Source of the DNA: DASZMX01 sp035551475
GTDB taxonomy: Bacteria; Verrucomicrobiota; Verrucomicrobiia; Limisphaerales; Palsa-1400
Length of the DNA: 50,516 nucleotides
Assembly: GCA_035551475.1 (NCBI GenBank)
Contig: DASZMX010000119.1
Coordinates: 1-50,516 of the forward strand
Direction: 5' to 3'
The translations under genes were made by a program, and so were the position numbers. The notes below the pieces were generated by a model. That model had not been told where the DNA came from and ran no database searches. It saw only the letters and a program-made list of their open reading frames with translations. Positions 8,893 through 18,151 of this stretch are shown here, piece after piece; the first letter of the stretch is position 1, and each line of letters starts with the position of its first letter.

Positions 8893-9967
8893 TTTGCTGC
8901 GGGGCGGCGTGATGGTTCTGATGACCCTCGACCATACGCGCGGTTTTTTCTCCAACGCGCCGTTCAGCCCCGTGGATTTGTCCCGGACCTTTCCCGCGCT
9001 GTTCCTGACGCGCTGGCTCACTTATTTTTGCGCGCCCGTTTTTTTCCTGTTGGCTGGAACGAGCGCCTATCTCAATGGCGCGGGCGGAAAGAAAACGCGG
9101 GGACAACTCGCGCAGTTTCTTTTGACGCGCGGCCTGTGGCTGGTTCTCCTGGAATTGACGTTTTTAAATTGGTTTGCCTGGACGGGCGTTTTTTCCCTGC
9201 ACGAATTCATGGCGGTGGTGTTTTGGGCGCTGGGCTGGTCGATGGTGGCGCTGGCGGCGCTGCTTTGGCTGCCCATTTGGGCGGTGGGATTATTTGGCCT
9301 GGCCTTGTGCGTTGGCCACAATCTCTTGGATGGCATCGGCCCGGGGCCGTGGTGGTGGCGCATCTTATACGCAGGCGGAATGGTCACGCTGCCGGGAAAT
9401 ATTCATCTTAATGTCATTTACCGCCTGGTGCCGTGGCTGGGGCTGATGGCGGCGGGTTACGCGTGCGGGCCGGCCTTCCTGGCGCCGCGCGAAACGCGAC
9501 GGCGCTGGGCCTTTTGCCTCGGGTTGACGCTGGTGGGATTGTTCATCGTGGTGCGCGCGCTCAATGGCTATGGCGACCCGGCGCCGTGGTCGCCGCAGAA
9601 AAACGCCATTTTCACCGTCATGTCGTTTGTCAACTGCACAAAGTATCCACCCTCCCTGGATTTTCTGCTGATGACCCTCGGCCCGGCGCTCCTGCTCCTG
9701 GCGTATTTGGAAGGCGAAACCCCGGCGCTGCTGGAGCCGTGGAAGGTTTTTGGGCGGACGCCGCTTTTTTTCTTTCTGCTGCATCTGCCGTTGATTCGGG
9801 TGGCGTCCACGCTCTCAAAATCGTTTCGCCCGGAGTTTTACTCTGGCTTCGGCCTATTGGGCGTTTATATCGCATGGATCATCATCGTGGCCCTGCTCTA
9901 TATTCCTTGCCGATCGTTTGCGGCTTTGAAACGCCGCCATTCATCGCCGTGGTTAAGCTATCTGTAA
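8840..9967 (+). CDS. DUF1624 / heparan-alpha-glucosaminide N-acetyltransferase-like membrane protein
   Basis: A polytopic protein of 375 residues with about ten hydrophobic segments. The N-terminal signature LQSIDLLRGGVMVLMTLDHTRGFF (His32 in the DHTR motif) is that of the DUF1624/YeiB-like family related to lysosomal HGSNAT, which carries acetyl groups across a membrane to a sugar amine. The bacterial substrate is unknown and may be a cell-envelope glycan. ATG 8840 keeps this signature close to the N-terminus and overlaps the pseudouridine synthase gene by 53 bases. The CocE-type gene begins one base after the stop, so the genes are probably one transcript. Confidence 0.83.
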   Translation: MPLPPETPGARPRLQSIDLLRGGVMVLMTLDHTRGFFSNAPFSPVDLSRTFPALFLTRWLTYFCAPVFFLLAGTSAYLNGAGGKKTRGQLAQFLLTRGLWLVLLELTFLNWFAWTGVFSLHEFMAVVFWALGWSMVALAALLWLPIWAVGLFGLALCVGHNLLDGIGPGPWWWRILYAGGMVTLPGNIHLNVIYRLVPWLGLMAAGYACGPAFLAPRETRRRWAFCLGLTLVGLFIVVRALNGYGDPAPWSPQKNAIFTVMSFVNCTKYPPSLDFLLMTLGPALLLLAYLEGETPALLEPWKVFGRTPLFFFLLHLPLIRVASTLSKSFRPEFYSGFGLLGVYIAWIIIVALLYIPCRSFAALKRRHSSPWLSYL

Positions 9968-9968
9968 T

Positions 9969-11855
9969 ATGAAGGCCCAAAATATACTTGTCGGTTTGGC
10001 CATGACCCTGACGTTGGCGGCGGCTCGAGCTGAAGACCACGCCGGCCCCAGCGACCTCGATCTCTTTCGCGCGCGCTACACCAAATACGAATATCGCATC
10101 GCCATGCGCGACGGCGTCAAGCTTTTCACCTCCGTGTATGCGCCCAAAGACCGGAGCGAAAAGCATCCGCTGCTCATCCAGCGCACGCCTTATTCGGTCA
10201 GCCCTTACGGCGCGGATAACTATCGCGTGCCGCCCTCGCCGTGGGAATCGCTTGTCAAAGAGAATTTTATCCTGGTCTTCCAGGACGTGCGCGGACGTTA
10301 CGAGTCGGAAGGCGAATTCGTCGATGTCCCGATTCTCAAGGAAACCTTGCACGGCCCCAAGGACACCGACGAAAGCACCGACACCTACGACACCATCGAT
10401 TGGCTGGTGAAGAATGTCCCGAACAACAATGGCCGCGCGGGATTATGGGGCATTTCCTATCCGGGATTTTTCGCGGCCTGCAGTTTGGTGCGGGCGCATC
10501 CGGCGTTGCGGGCGGTATCGCCGCAGGCGCCGATTGGCGACATTGCCAACGGCGATGACGCGTATCATAACGGCGCGTTTTATCTCGCCGCCAACTTTGG
10601 ATTTTACACCGGCTTCAAACCGCGCGGGCCGGAACCGGAACGCCCGAAAAACCATGAAGCCTTTGATTACGGCACGCCCGATCAATACGAATTTTATTTG
10701 CGCATGGGCGCGTTGGCGAACGCCGACGCGCGTTATTTGAAAGGCGGCAACGTCTATTGGACCGACACGCTCGCCCATCCCAATTACGACTCATTTTGGT
10801 CCTCACGCGCGCTGGCGCCGCACATGAAGCATATTACGCCCGCGGTGTTGTTCGTCGGCGGATGGTTCGATGCGGAAGATTTGGCCGGGCCGCTAGGTTT
10901 GTTTCGCGCCGTGGATAAAGATGGCAGTTCCCCTGCCCTGACCCTGGCGATGGGGCCGTGGCGGCATGGCGGCTGGTCGCGGGCGGACGGCGATAAACTC
11001 GGCCATTTGAATTTCGCGACCAAGACGGGGGAATTTTTTCGCGAGCATATTCAACTGCCATTTTTTATCCAACATCTGGAAAACAAGCCGGGAACAAATT
11101 TTCCGAAAGCGTGGCTTTTTGAAACCGGCCGCAACGAATGGCGCACGTTCGGCGCGTGGCCGCCGACCAATGCCGCGCGCAAGTCGCTTTACCTCGGGCC
11201 CAATGGAACGCTGGCCTTCGCGCCCTGCGCCCGCCAGGCGCCGGATTATGACGAATATGTGAGCGATCCCGCGAAGCCCGTGCCGGTCACCGACGCCATC
11301 GATGAAGGCATGCCGGGCGACTACATGACGCGCGACCAACGCTTCGCGAGCCGGCGCACGGACGTGCTGACGTATCAGACGGAACCGCTGGAGGCGGACG
11401 TCACCATCGCCGGGCCGGTGACGCCGTCGTTGCGGGTCGCCAGTTCCGGAACGGATTCGGATTTTGTGGTAAAGTTAATCGACGTTTATCCGGATGATTT
11501 TCCCAATCCGGAACCGAACCCCATGGACGTGCGCATGGAAGGCTATCAACAATTGGTCCGCGGCGAACCGTTCCGCGCAAAGTTTCGGCATGGCATGGAG
11601 AAGCCAGAGCCGTTGGTCGCGGGACAGCCGGATAAAATCGAGTTCGCGATGCCGGACGTTCTGCACACCTTTCGGACGGGTCACCGCATCATGGTGCAAA
11701 TTCAAAGCTCGTGGTTTCCGATGGTGGACAGAAATCCGCAGACCTTCGTGAATATTCCGACGGCCAAGGAAACGGATTTTCAGAAGGCCGTGGAACGGGT
11801 CTGGCGCGGAGGAACGGACGCGAGCCGGCTGGATGTGCTGGTCGTCGATGAGTGA
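9969..11855 (+). CDS. CocE/NonD family exported hydrolase (X-Pro dipeptidyl-peptidase S15-like)
   Basis: This 628-residue protein has a signal peptide (residues 1-21, cleavage near ARA|ED) followed by a CocE-type alpha/beta hydrolase. RDGVKLFTSVYAP, QRTPYS and FQDVRGRYESEG are family motifs; the nucleophile is Ser163 in GISYPG, with the acid in GGWFDAED and the His in MGPWRHGGW. The C-terminal half is the jelly-roll X-Pro C-terminal domain. Relatives include glutaryl-7-ACA acylase, cocaine esterase and alpha-amino-acid ester hydrolases, so it is a periplasmic ester or amide hydrolase of unknown substrate. Its TGA overlaps the next ATG. Confidence 0.9.
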   Translation: MKAQNILVGLAMTLTLAAARAEDHAGPSDLDLFRARYTKYEYRIAMRDGVKLFTSVYAPKDRSEKHPLLIQRTPYSVSPYGADNYRVPPSPWESLVKENFILVFQDVRGRYESEGEFVDVPILKETLHGPKDTDESTDTYDTIDWLVKNVPNNNGRAGLWGISYPGFFAACSLVRAHPALRAVSPQAPIGDIANGDDAYHNGAFYLAANFGFYTGFKPRGPEPERPKNHEAFDYGTPDQYEFYLRMGALANADARYLKGGNVYWTDTLAHPNYDSFWSSRALAPHMKHITPAVLFVGGWFDAEDLAGPLGLFRAVDKDGSSPALTLAMGPWRHGGWSRADGDKLGHLNFATKTGEFFREHIQLPFFIQHLENKPGTNFPKAWLFETGRNEWRTFGAWPPTNAARKSLYLGPNGTLAFAPCARQAPDYDEYVSDPAKPVPVTDAIDEGMPGDYMTRDQRFASRRTDVLTYQTEPLEADVTIAGPVTPSLRVASSGTDSDFVVKLIDVYPDDFPNPEPNPMDVRMEGYQQLVRGEPFRAKFRHGMEKPEPLVAGQPDKIEFAMPDVLHTFRTGHRIMVQIQSSWFPMVDRNPQTFVNIPTAKETDFQKAVERVWRGGTDASRLDVLVVDE

Positions 11856-14800
11856 TGCCCGTGGAACTGACAGAGGCTTTCCTCAGCAAGGCGGCAGGTT
11901 GGGACGTCATGAAAATGGCGCGCGCCTACGTCGCCCAGGGCCAGGCTTTGAGCTCATTTTGGGAGCCGCCGCTCTTGCGCGGCGTGGTGCAAGTCGGTGA
12001 AACCTCCTTCCGCGCCTCCCTGGTCATCAAGAGCGAGACCGACATCGAAAACCTCTGTCACTGCCGCGAGGCGCGCGAATGGGGAAAAATCTGCGCGCAT
12101 GCGGTGGCGGTGGGATTGCATTGGTTGCGGCCGAAAACCACCACCGCTGCCTCCGCCGCCGCGCCGCGGGCCGTGCCCGCGCGAAAAACGCCCACGCTCC
12201 GCCGCGCCGAAAATGGAACGCCCGCGGAACTCCACATTATCCTGCCGCCGAATTTGGAACAGGCCATCACGCGCGGAAAAGTGATGCTCGTCCTGGAAGC
12301 CGAATGGGGTGGCGGGCGCGGCCCCCTTCCCGCGCTGCCGCGCGAGCGGGAATTTGCGTTTTCCGAGGCCGACTCGCGCGCCCTTGATCAACTCGAAACC
12401 TTCGCAGGCGGCGAAACCCCTGGCGTGCTGCAACTGGATTTAAAGCAATTCGCGAGCTTGCTGCCAGCCCTGTCCGAACACCCCCGCGTGACGCTCGGCA
12501 AGGGCAAAAATGTCACCGTGTCCAAAACGCCGCTGGCGCTGCCCCTGCGCGCGACGCTGGAGCCCGGCGGAGAAATCGTTTTGACGCTGGCGCGCCCGGC
12601 CCCCGGCATGATCCGCGTCGGAGATTGGGCGTGGCATCAAGGCGCTTTGCAACCCTTGCCAGCGGCGGCGGGAGCGAGCGGCTGGCTTGATGGGCCGGTG
12701 CGCATTTCGCGCGCGCAGGTGCCGCGTTTCTTGAGCCAGGATTGGCCGCAGTTGGCCAAAGCCGGCAGCGTGGAGGCGAATTTCAAACTGGAGGACTTCA
12801 CGCTCGAACCGCAGCGTCCGACGTTCACCCTGGAATTGCGCGGCGGCCTCTCACACTTGACCGGCCTTTTGCAATGCGCTTATGGCGCGCGCGTCATGAC
12901 CGTGGGCGTGACCTCGGCGGCGGAAGGCGTCTGGCTGCCTGACCCGAAAAATCCCACGCGCTACTCCACGCGCGACGTGGCGGCGGAACAGGCGGCTCTG
13001 GCGCGATTGCAACGGCGCGGCTTCACCGGTCCGGACGAACAAGGCAAACTCCGCCTGGCCGGCGAGAACGCCACCCTGGATTTTTTTGCGCGCGAGCTGC
13101 CGCGGTTGCAGCGCGAATGGACCGTGACTCTCGAGGAACGGCTGGAGCGCAGCGCCGCCCAGAATCTCGAGCGCGTCACCCCGCAATTTCAAATCACGCC
13201 CTCCGGCATCCAATGGTTCGATCTCGGCGTGGTGTTTGCCTCCAGCGGCGGCGAAACATTTTCACCCGCCGATATCCAACGGCTGTTGCTCTCCGGCCAA
13301 AGCCATACGCGGCTGAAAAACGGCCGCATTGCTTTGATTGACACCGGCGCCGTCGAGGAATTCCAGGAAACGCTGCGGGATTGCGCGCCGCGTCAAGATG
13401 AGAATGTTTATCGCATCTCCACCGCGCAGGCCGGGTTTCTCGACGCGACGTTGCGCCAGCGGCCCGAGTGGCAGGTGACCGCCCCGGCTTCGTGGCGGGA
13501 ACGCGCCGCGCGCCAGAGCGGTGAAACCAAGCTGGAATGCCCGCCGCTCGGCTCTCTGGAGGCGGTCCTGCGCCCCTACCAAAAACAAGGCGTGGCCTGG
13601 CTGCGGTTCCTGCGGGAAAATGGTTTCGGCGGCATCCTTGCGGACGAAATGGGCTTGGGCAAAACGCTGCAAACTCTGGCCTTTCTGCAATGGGCGCGCC
13701 GCGCGTCATCAGGCCTGGCGCCCGTTTTGATCGTTTGTCCGACCACGCTTATTTTCAATTGGGTGGCGGAAGCGCAGAAATTTACGCCCGACTTGAAAGT
13801 CCTGGCATTGCACGGCCCCGAACGGCATCGCCTCTTCGAACAACTCCCCGCTTGCGACCTGGCGATTACCAGTTACGGGTTGATGCGCCGCGACGCCGAC
13901 CGCTACAAGACCCTCGAATTCGACACCATTGTTCTGGACGAAGCGCAGCACATCAAAAATCGGCAAACGCAAAACGCGCAGGCCGTGAAAAGCGTCGCCG
14001 CCCGGCAACGTCTCGTCTTGACTGGCACGCCGATGGAAAATTCCGTGCTCGATCTATGGTCGATTTTCGATTTTCTCATGCCGGGATACCTCGGCGACGC
14101 GCAGGATTTCCGCGACCGCTACGAATTGCCGATCACCCGCGAAAAAGACGGCGCCGCCCAGGCGCGTTTGGCGCGGCGCCTGCGCCCCTTCATGCTGCGC
14201 CGGCTGAAAAAAGAAGTCGCCGCCGATTTGCCCGCCAAGTTGGAGCAAGTGTCCTTCTGCGAACTCACCGCCGAGCAGCGGCAGGTCTATCAACAGGTCA
14301 TCGAGGCCAGCCGCAAGGAAGTCCTGGCGGCCGTGGGCGCACAGGGACTGGCGAAAAGCCGAATGGTAGTTTTGACAGCGTTGCTCCGCCTGCGCCAGGT
14401 GTGCTGCGATTTGCGCCTGCTCAAGTTGGAAAATGTGAATCCGGCCACCGCTTCCGGGAAACTGGACCTGTTCGGCGAGTTGTTGGAGGAAGTGGTGGAT
14501 GGCGGCCATCGCGTTTTAGTCTTCAGCCAATTTGTCAGCATGCTGGCGCTGTTGCAGGAGCGCTTGACGGAAGACGGCATTGAATTTTGCTACCTCGATG
14601 GCTCAACCCATGACCGCGCGGCTGTCGTGGAGCGCTTTCAGAAAAATCCGGCGATTCCTGTTTTCCTGATCAGCCTGAAAGCCGGCGGCGTAGGGCTGAA
14701 CTTGACTGGGGCGGACACCGTGGTGCATTTCGATCCGTGGTGGAACCCGGCGGTGGAAGATCAGGCCACGGATCGCGCGCACCGCATCGGCCAGACGCGG

Positions 14801-14959
14801 GTGGTCACGAGCTACAAACTCATCACGCGCGACACCATCGAGGAGAAAATTCTCGCGCTGCAAAATCGCAAGCGGGAAATTATTGCCGCCACGGTAAGCG
14901 GCGAAGAGCAATTTGCCGCGGCGTTAAGCTGGGATGAAATCCAGGAGTTGCTCGCGTGA
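11855..14959 (+). CDS. SWIM zinc-finger SNF2 family helicase
   Basis: At 1034 residues this is a large bacterial SNF2/RapA-like ATPase, a DNA translocase family often linked to transcription or repair. An N-terminal SWIM zinc finger has Cys68, Cys70, Cys80 and His82. The central part (about 90-540) is poorly conserved. The SNF2 N-lobe begins near 560 with YQKQGVAWLRFL, DEMGLGKTLQT near 600 and LDEAQHIKN near 694. The C-lobe shows FSQFVSMLALL, SLKAGGVGLNLT and DRAHRIGQ near the end. ATG 11855 overlaps the CocE-type stop as TGATG. Its stop is four bases from that of the convergent aldo/keto reductase gene. Confidence 0.93.
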   Translation: MPVELTEAFLSKAAGWDVMKMARAYVAQGQALSSFWEPPLLRGVVQVGETSFRASLVIKSETDIENLCHCREAREWGKICAHAVAVGLHWLRPKTTTAASAAAPRAVPARKTPTLRRAENGTPAELHIILPPNLEQAITRGKVMLVLEAEWGGGRGPLPALPREREFAFSEADSRALDQLETFAGGETPGVLQLDLKQFASLLPALSEHPRVTLGKGKNVTVSKTPLALPLRATLEPGGEIVLTLARPAPGMIRVGDWAWHQGALQPLPAAAGASGWLDGPVRISRAQVPRFLSQDWPQLAKAGSVEANFKLEDFTLEPQRPTFTLELRGGLSHLTGLLQCAYGARVMTVGVTSAAEGVWLPDPKNPTRYSTRDVAAEQAALARLQRRGFTGPDEQGKLRLAGENATLDFFARELPRLQREWTVTLEERLERSAAQNLERVTPQFQITPSGIQWFDLGVVFASSGGETFSPADIQRLLLSGQSHTRLKNGRIALIDTGAVEEFQETLRDCAPRQDENVYRISTAQAGFLDATLRQRPEWQVTAPASWRERAARQSGETKLECPPLGSLEAVLRPYQKQGVAWLRFLRENGFGGILADEMGLGKTLQTLAFLQWARRASSGLAPVLIVCPTTLIFNWVAEAQKFTPDLKVLALHGPERHRLFEQLPACDLAITSYGLMRRDADRYKTLEFDTIVLDEAQHIKNRQTQNAQAVKSVAARQRLVLTGTPMENSVLDLWSIFDFLMPGYLGDAQDFRDRYELPITREKDGAAQARLARRLRPFMLRRLKKEVAADLPAKLEQVSFCELTAEQRQVYQQVIEASRKEVLAAVGAQGLAKSRMVVLTALLRLRQVCCDLRLLKLENVNPATASGKLDLFGELLEEVVDGGHRVLVFSQFVSMLALLQERLTEDGIEFCYLDGSTHDRAAVVERFQKNPAIPVFLISLKAGGVGLNLTGADTVVHFDPWWNPAVEDQATDRAHRIGQTRVVTSYKLITRDTIEEKILALQNRKREIIAATVSGEEQFAAALSWDEIQELLA

Positions 14960-14963
14960 AACT

Positions 14964-16037
14964 TTAAAGCGGCATCTCTTCGGGCGAGGGATAGCCGTGC
15001 TGTTCGCGCCCGATTTTTCCGTCGTAATGCTTGGAGGTTTTGTAAAGTTCCAGATGACCGTCGGCGGCATAGGGAGCGCAACGCTGGCGCAAGGCATCCA
15101 TTTCCGCTTCCGTCATGGGCTGAAAGGCGCGCGCAATCGCCAGGTTTTGGCGCAACACGGAAAACGAATCGATCCCTGAAATGGTGGTGGCGACGGGCAG
15201 GCTCATGGCATAGCGCAGCGCCTCCTCGGGGGTCACCAGGCCATGCAATAAAGGCTGCCCGTCGCCGCCGAGGCTTTTCATGCCCAACACGGCCATCCCG
15301 CGGCGCCGGGCGTCCGGCAGCACATCGCGCTCAAAGCTGCGATACGTCCCGTCGAAACAATTCAACGGCATTTGCACGGCGTCAAAGGGATAACCGTGTG
15401 CGAGCATCTTTAAATGAATCGACGGATGTTTATGGCCGGTGAAGCCCACAAACCGCGCCTTGCCCAGCTTCTTCGCTTCGGTCAACGCCTCCATCACGCC
15501 CTCGGCCGCGAAATGCCAATCAGGATCATTTTCGTAAATCACTTCGTGAACCTGCCAAAGGTCGAGATGATCCGTTTTCAGGCGGGCCAGCGATTCTTCC
15601 AATTGGCGCATCGCCACATGCTTGTCCCGGCCATGCGTGCAAACCTTGGTCATCAGGAACACCTTGTCACGGCGTCCGTCCAGCGCGCGCCCCAAAGCCT
15701 CTTCGCCGCGCCCCTCGTGATATTCCCACGCGTTGTCAAAAAAGGTCACACCGGAATCAATCGCCTCGTGCACCAGGCGCACGGCGTCCTCGCTGGAGGT
15801 GATGGCGCCCAGATGGTACCCGCCCAGGCCGAGAATGGAAACGTGCTCGCCGGTCTTGCCAAATGGCTTTTGCGGAATGCCTCCCGGATTTGGATGCGTC
15901 AGAGGCAACGGGCCGCCCTCCGCCGCGTCGCGGGCAAATCCTGGTTGCGCCAAAATCGCGCCCGTGGCCGCGAGGGCGGTTTGCAAAAACTGGCGCCGCG
16001 GCTGATGCGAAGTGTCGCGGCGTGGATAATCGTTCAT
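14964..16037 (-). CDS. Aldo/keto reductase with Tat signal (copy 1)
   Basis: A 357-residue NAD(P)H-dependent aldo/keto reductase. The N-terminus PRRQFLQTALAATGAILA is a twin-arginine signal, so the folded enzyme is probably exported with its cofactor. The catalytic tetrad is intact: Asp101 and Tyr106 in FFDNAWEYHEG, Lys131 in MTKVCTHG and His164 in WQVHE. It starts 12 bases after the stop of a second aldo/keto reductase gene and is clearly its paralogue, sharing long stretches such as the MTKVCTHGR and KTDHLDLWQ/QTDHLDLWQ regions. The substrate is not evident. Confidence 0.92.
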   Translation of the reverse strand: MNDYPRRDTSHQPRRQFLQTALAATGAILAQPGFARDAAEGGPLPLTHPNPGGIPQKPFGKTGEHVSILGLGGYHLGAITSSEDAVRLVHEAIDSGVTFFDNAWEYHEGRGEEALGRALDGRRDKVFLMTKVCTHGRDKHVAMRQLEESLARLKTDHLDLWQVHEVIYENDPDWHFAAEGVMEALTEAKKLGKARFVGFTGHKHPSIHLKMLAHGYPFDAVQMPLNCFDGTYRSFERDVLPDARRRGMAVLGMKSLGGDGQPLLHGLVTPEEALRYAMSLPVATTISGIDSFSVLRQNLAIARAFQPMTEAEMDALRQRCAPYAADGHLELYKTSKHYDGKIGREQHGYPSPEEMPL

Positions 16038-16049
16038 GGCATGCGCCCT

Positions 16050-17150
16050 TCATAGTGTCTCCCAGGTTCCGTTGGCCGGCTCAAACATCGTCTTGACCTC
16101 TTTTTGCGCTTTATCAATGGGAAACCCGTGCGGCAGGCGCGTCATCGGGTTGTCAAATTTCAACGACCCCTTGTAAACTTCAAACCGCCCGTCGGCCGCC
16201 GTCGCGGCGCAACGGGCGCGCAACGCCTCCATCTCGGCCGAAGTCATCGGCTGGAAATTTCGCGCCACTTTCAGGTTCTCGCGCAGGACGTCCAGCGAAT
16301 CCATGCCGCTGACGGTGGTCGCCACCGGCAGGCTCATGGCGTAACGCAATAATTCCTCGGGCTGGCAGAGCCCCTTTTTGACCGCATCGGCTCCGCCGCC
16401 CATGCTCTTCATGCCGAGAATGCCCAACCCCCGGCGTTGGGCCTCGGGCAAAACCTCCCGCTCAAAGCTGTGATAATGGTGGTCAAACGGATTGAGCGGC
16501 ATCTGCACAGTGTCAAACGAATAGCCCATCTCCAGCATCCGCAAATGGAAGGCGGGATCCTTGTGCCCGGTGAAACCGACAAAACGCGTCTTGCCCTGCT
16601 GGCGCGCCTGGTCCAAGGCCTCCAGCACGCCGCCCTTGGCATAGACCAAATCCGGATCATTGTCGTAGGTGATGGCGTGAATTTGCCAAAGATCAAGATG
16701 ATCGGTCTGCAGGCGGCGCAACGACTGCTCAAGCATTCGCATGGCCACGTCCGCCCCGCGCCCGTGCGTGCAGACCTTGGTCATGACGAAGGCCGCGTCG
16801 CGCCGCCCCTTGAGCGCGCGCCCCAAAATCGTTTCGGTCAGGCCGTTGTAGTACTCCCAGCAGTTGTCAAAGAAATTGATTCCCGCGTCCAACGCCTCGT
16901 GAATCATCTGGATGGCGTCATCGACATTCTTGACGTCGCCCAAATGATGCCCGCCCATCCCAAGAATGGAAACCTGGGCGCCGGTGCGGCCCAGCGCGCG
17001 GCGGGGAATGGCGGAAGCGGACGCATCCGGGACCTTGATTTGCGCGGTGGATTCAGCGGCGGCCAGCATCGCTCCCGCGCCCAACATGCCGACGCCTTTG
17101 AGAAAATCGCGACGGGTCGCGTCGGTGGGCGTCGTAAGCCGTTGGTTCAT
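16050..17150 (-). CDS. Aldo/keto reductase with Tat signal (copy 2)
   Basis: This 366-residue protein is a paralogue of the gene directly downstream. TRRDFLKGVGMLGAGAMLAA is a textbook twin-arginine signal. Tetrad residues are Asp95, Tyr100, Lys125 and His158. ATG 17150 is chosen because it puts the Tat motif at residues 12-17; in-frame codons further upstream only add unrelated residues. The pair is probably one transcript driven from the 117-base region shared with the divergent Dabb gene. It is close in type to the plant-pathogen-like and verrucomicrobial exported reductases of unknown substrate. Confidence 0.92.
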   Translation of the reverse strand: MNQRLTTPTDATRRDFLKGVGMLGAGAMLAAAESTAQIKVPDASASAIPRRALGRTGAQVSILGMGGHHLGDVKNVDDAIQMIHEALDAGINFFDNCWEYYNGLTETILGRALKGRRDAAFVMTKVCTHGRGADVAMRMLEQSLRRLQTDHLDLWQIHAITYDNDPDLVYAKGGVLEALDQARQQGKTRFVGFTGHKDPAFHLRMLEMGYSFDTVQMPLNPFDHHYHSFEREVLPEAQRRGLGILGMKSMGGGADAVKKGLCQPEELLRYAMSLPVATTVSGMDSLDVLRENLKVARNFQPMTSAEMEALRARCAATAADGRFEVYKGSLKFDNPMTRLPHGFPIDKAQKEVKTMFEPANGTWETL

Positions 17151-17267
17151 GTCAGGCAAGAAGTTAGCAGGGGTCGGGGCGGCGCGCATTCGGGTTGAGG
17201 CGAGACGAAATATAAGGGAAATCCGTAACACTTGTTTTTGGGGAACTTGGCGGGAATAATCGGGCCC

Positions 17268-17567
17268 ATGTTTTCACACGTTGTGATCTTTTGGACCGAT
17301 CCCGCCCAACCGCACGCGGCGGATCAGGTGCTGGCGTCAGGCGAAAAATTTTTGAAAAGCATCCCCGGAATTTTGCATTTTCACATCGGGAAAATGGCCG
17401 GCAGCGCCCGTCCCGTGGTGGAACAGACGTATCAGGTGGCGCTGAACATCACCTTCACCAGCCAGCAGGCCCAGGACGATTACCAGACGCACCCGCAACA
17501 CCTGGAATTTGTTGCGCAAGCGGTCAAGCCGCTGGTGAAAAAAGTCGTCGTTTACGACTTCGCCTGA
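17268..17567 (+). CDS. Dabb (stress-responsive alpha-beta barrel) domain protein
   Basis: A 99-residue single-domain protein matching the Dabb ferredoxin-like fold, which forms dimeric barrels. Features are FSHVVIFW at the start, GILHFHIGK, and YQTHPQHLEFVAQAVKPLVKKVVVYDF at the end, the last being very typical. Family members are often found beside sugar or aldo/keto catabolic genes, which fits the divergent reductase pair, but no reaction is assigned. ATG 17268 is chosen because the conserved strand begins there. The last 16 bases overlap the end of the convergent YecD-like gene. Confidence 0.88.
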   Translation: MFSHVVIFWTDPAQPHAADQVLASGEKFLKSIPGILHFHIGKMAGSARPVVEQTYQVALNITFTSQQAQDDYQTHPQHLEFVAQAVKPLVKKVVVYDFA

Positions 17568-18151
17568 ACGGGCGGAAACGACACGTCCGCCGCGCGCGTA
17601 ATCCGCCCCAAGCGCGGCAAAATATTCTGAAACGCGAAGTGATGCAGTTCGGCGGACAGAGAACTCGCCGCGTCTTCCACGAACACCACGCCGTAGCCAT
17701 GCTCCCAGGCCTGGCGAGCCGTCGATTCCACGCCGAAATTGGTGGCGATGCCGCCGAGCACGATGGTTTCGACGCGGCGGCGCCGCAGTTGCAAATCCAA
17801 TTCTGTGCCATGAAAGGCGCCCCACTGCCGCTTGGTGATTGTGAGGTCGCCCGGTTGCTTCAGCCCATCAACCAGCTCCATGAAATCCGGCGGGAACCCG
17901 CCAACCGGCGGCACGAAAGGCTGATCCACCGCGGCGCGCAAAGCGTCTTTGCCATCCGCCGACCAACCCACGTTCACCAGCACGACGGCCGCCCCAGCCG
18001 CACGGAAACGCTCCGCGAGCGCGCGGCTGTTCTGCATCACCGCCGCAGCCGAATAAGGCGCCAAAGGCCGGGACAGAACTCCTTTTTGCAGATCGATCAA
18101 AACCAGGGCGCAGGCGGGAGGGTCCAACACTATGGGCGCGGCGGCATTCAT
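17552..18151 (-). CDS. Isochorismatase-family hydrolase, YecD-like
   Basis: A cysteine-hydrolase-fold protein of 199 residues. Asp20 (LVLIDLQKG) and Lys107 (TKRQWGAF) of the usual triad are present, but the nucleophilic Cys position is Gly140 in ATNFGVESTARQAWEHG. E. coli YecD, as I recall it, also has TNIGVESTARNAW and the KRQWGAFYGT motif, so this is a subfamily trait rather than a local mutation. Its chemistry is unknown. The start overlaps the lipoprotein stop by four bases (ATGA), so translation is probably coupled, and an Lrp-type regulator lies just upstream. Confidence 0.88.
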   Translation of the reverse strand: MNAAAPIVLDPPACALVLIDLQKGVLSRPLAPYSAAAVMQNSRALAERFRAAGAAVVLVNVGWSADGKDALRAAVDQPFVPPVGGFPPDFMELVDGLKQPGDLTITKRQWGAFHGTELDLQLRRRRVETIVLGGIATNFGVESTARQAWEHGYGVVFVEDAASSLSAELHHFAFQNILPRLGRITRAADVSFPPVQAKS

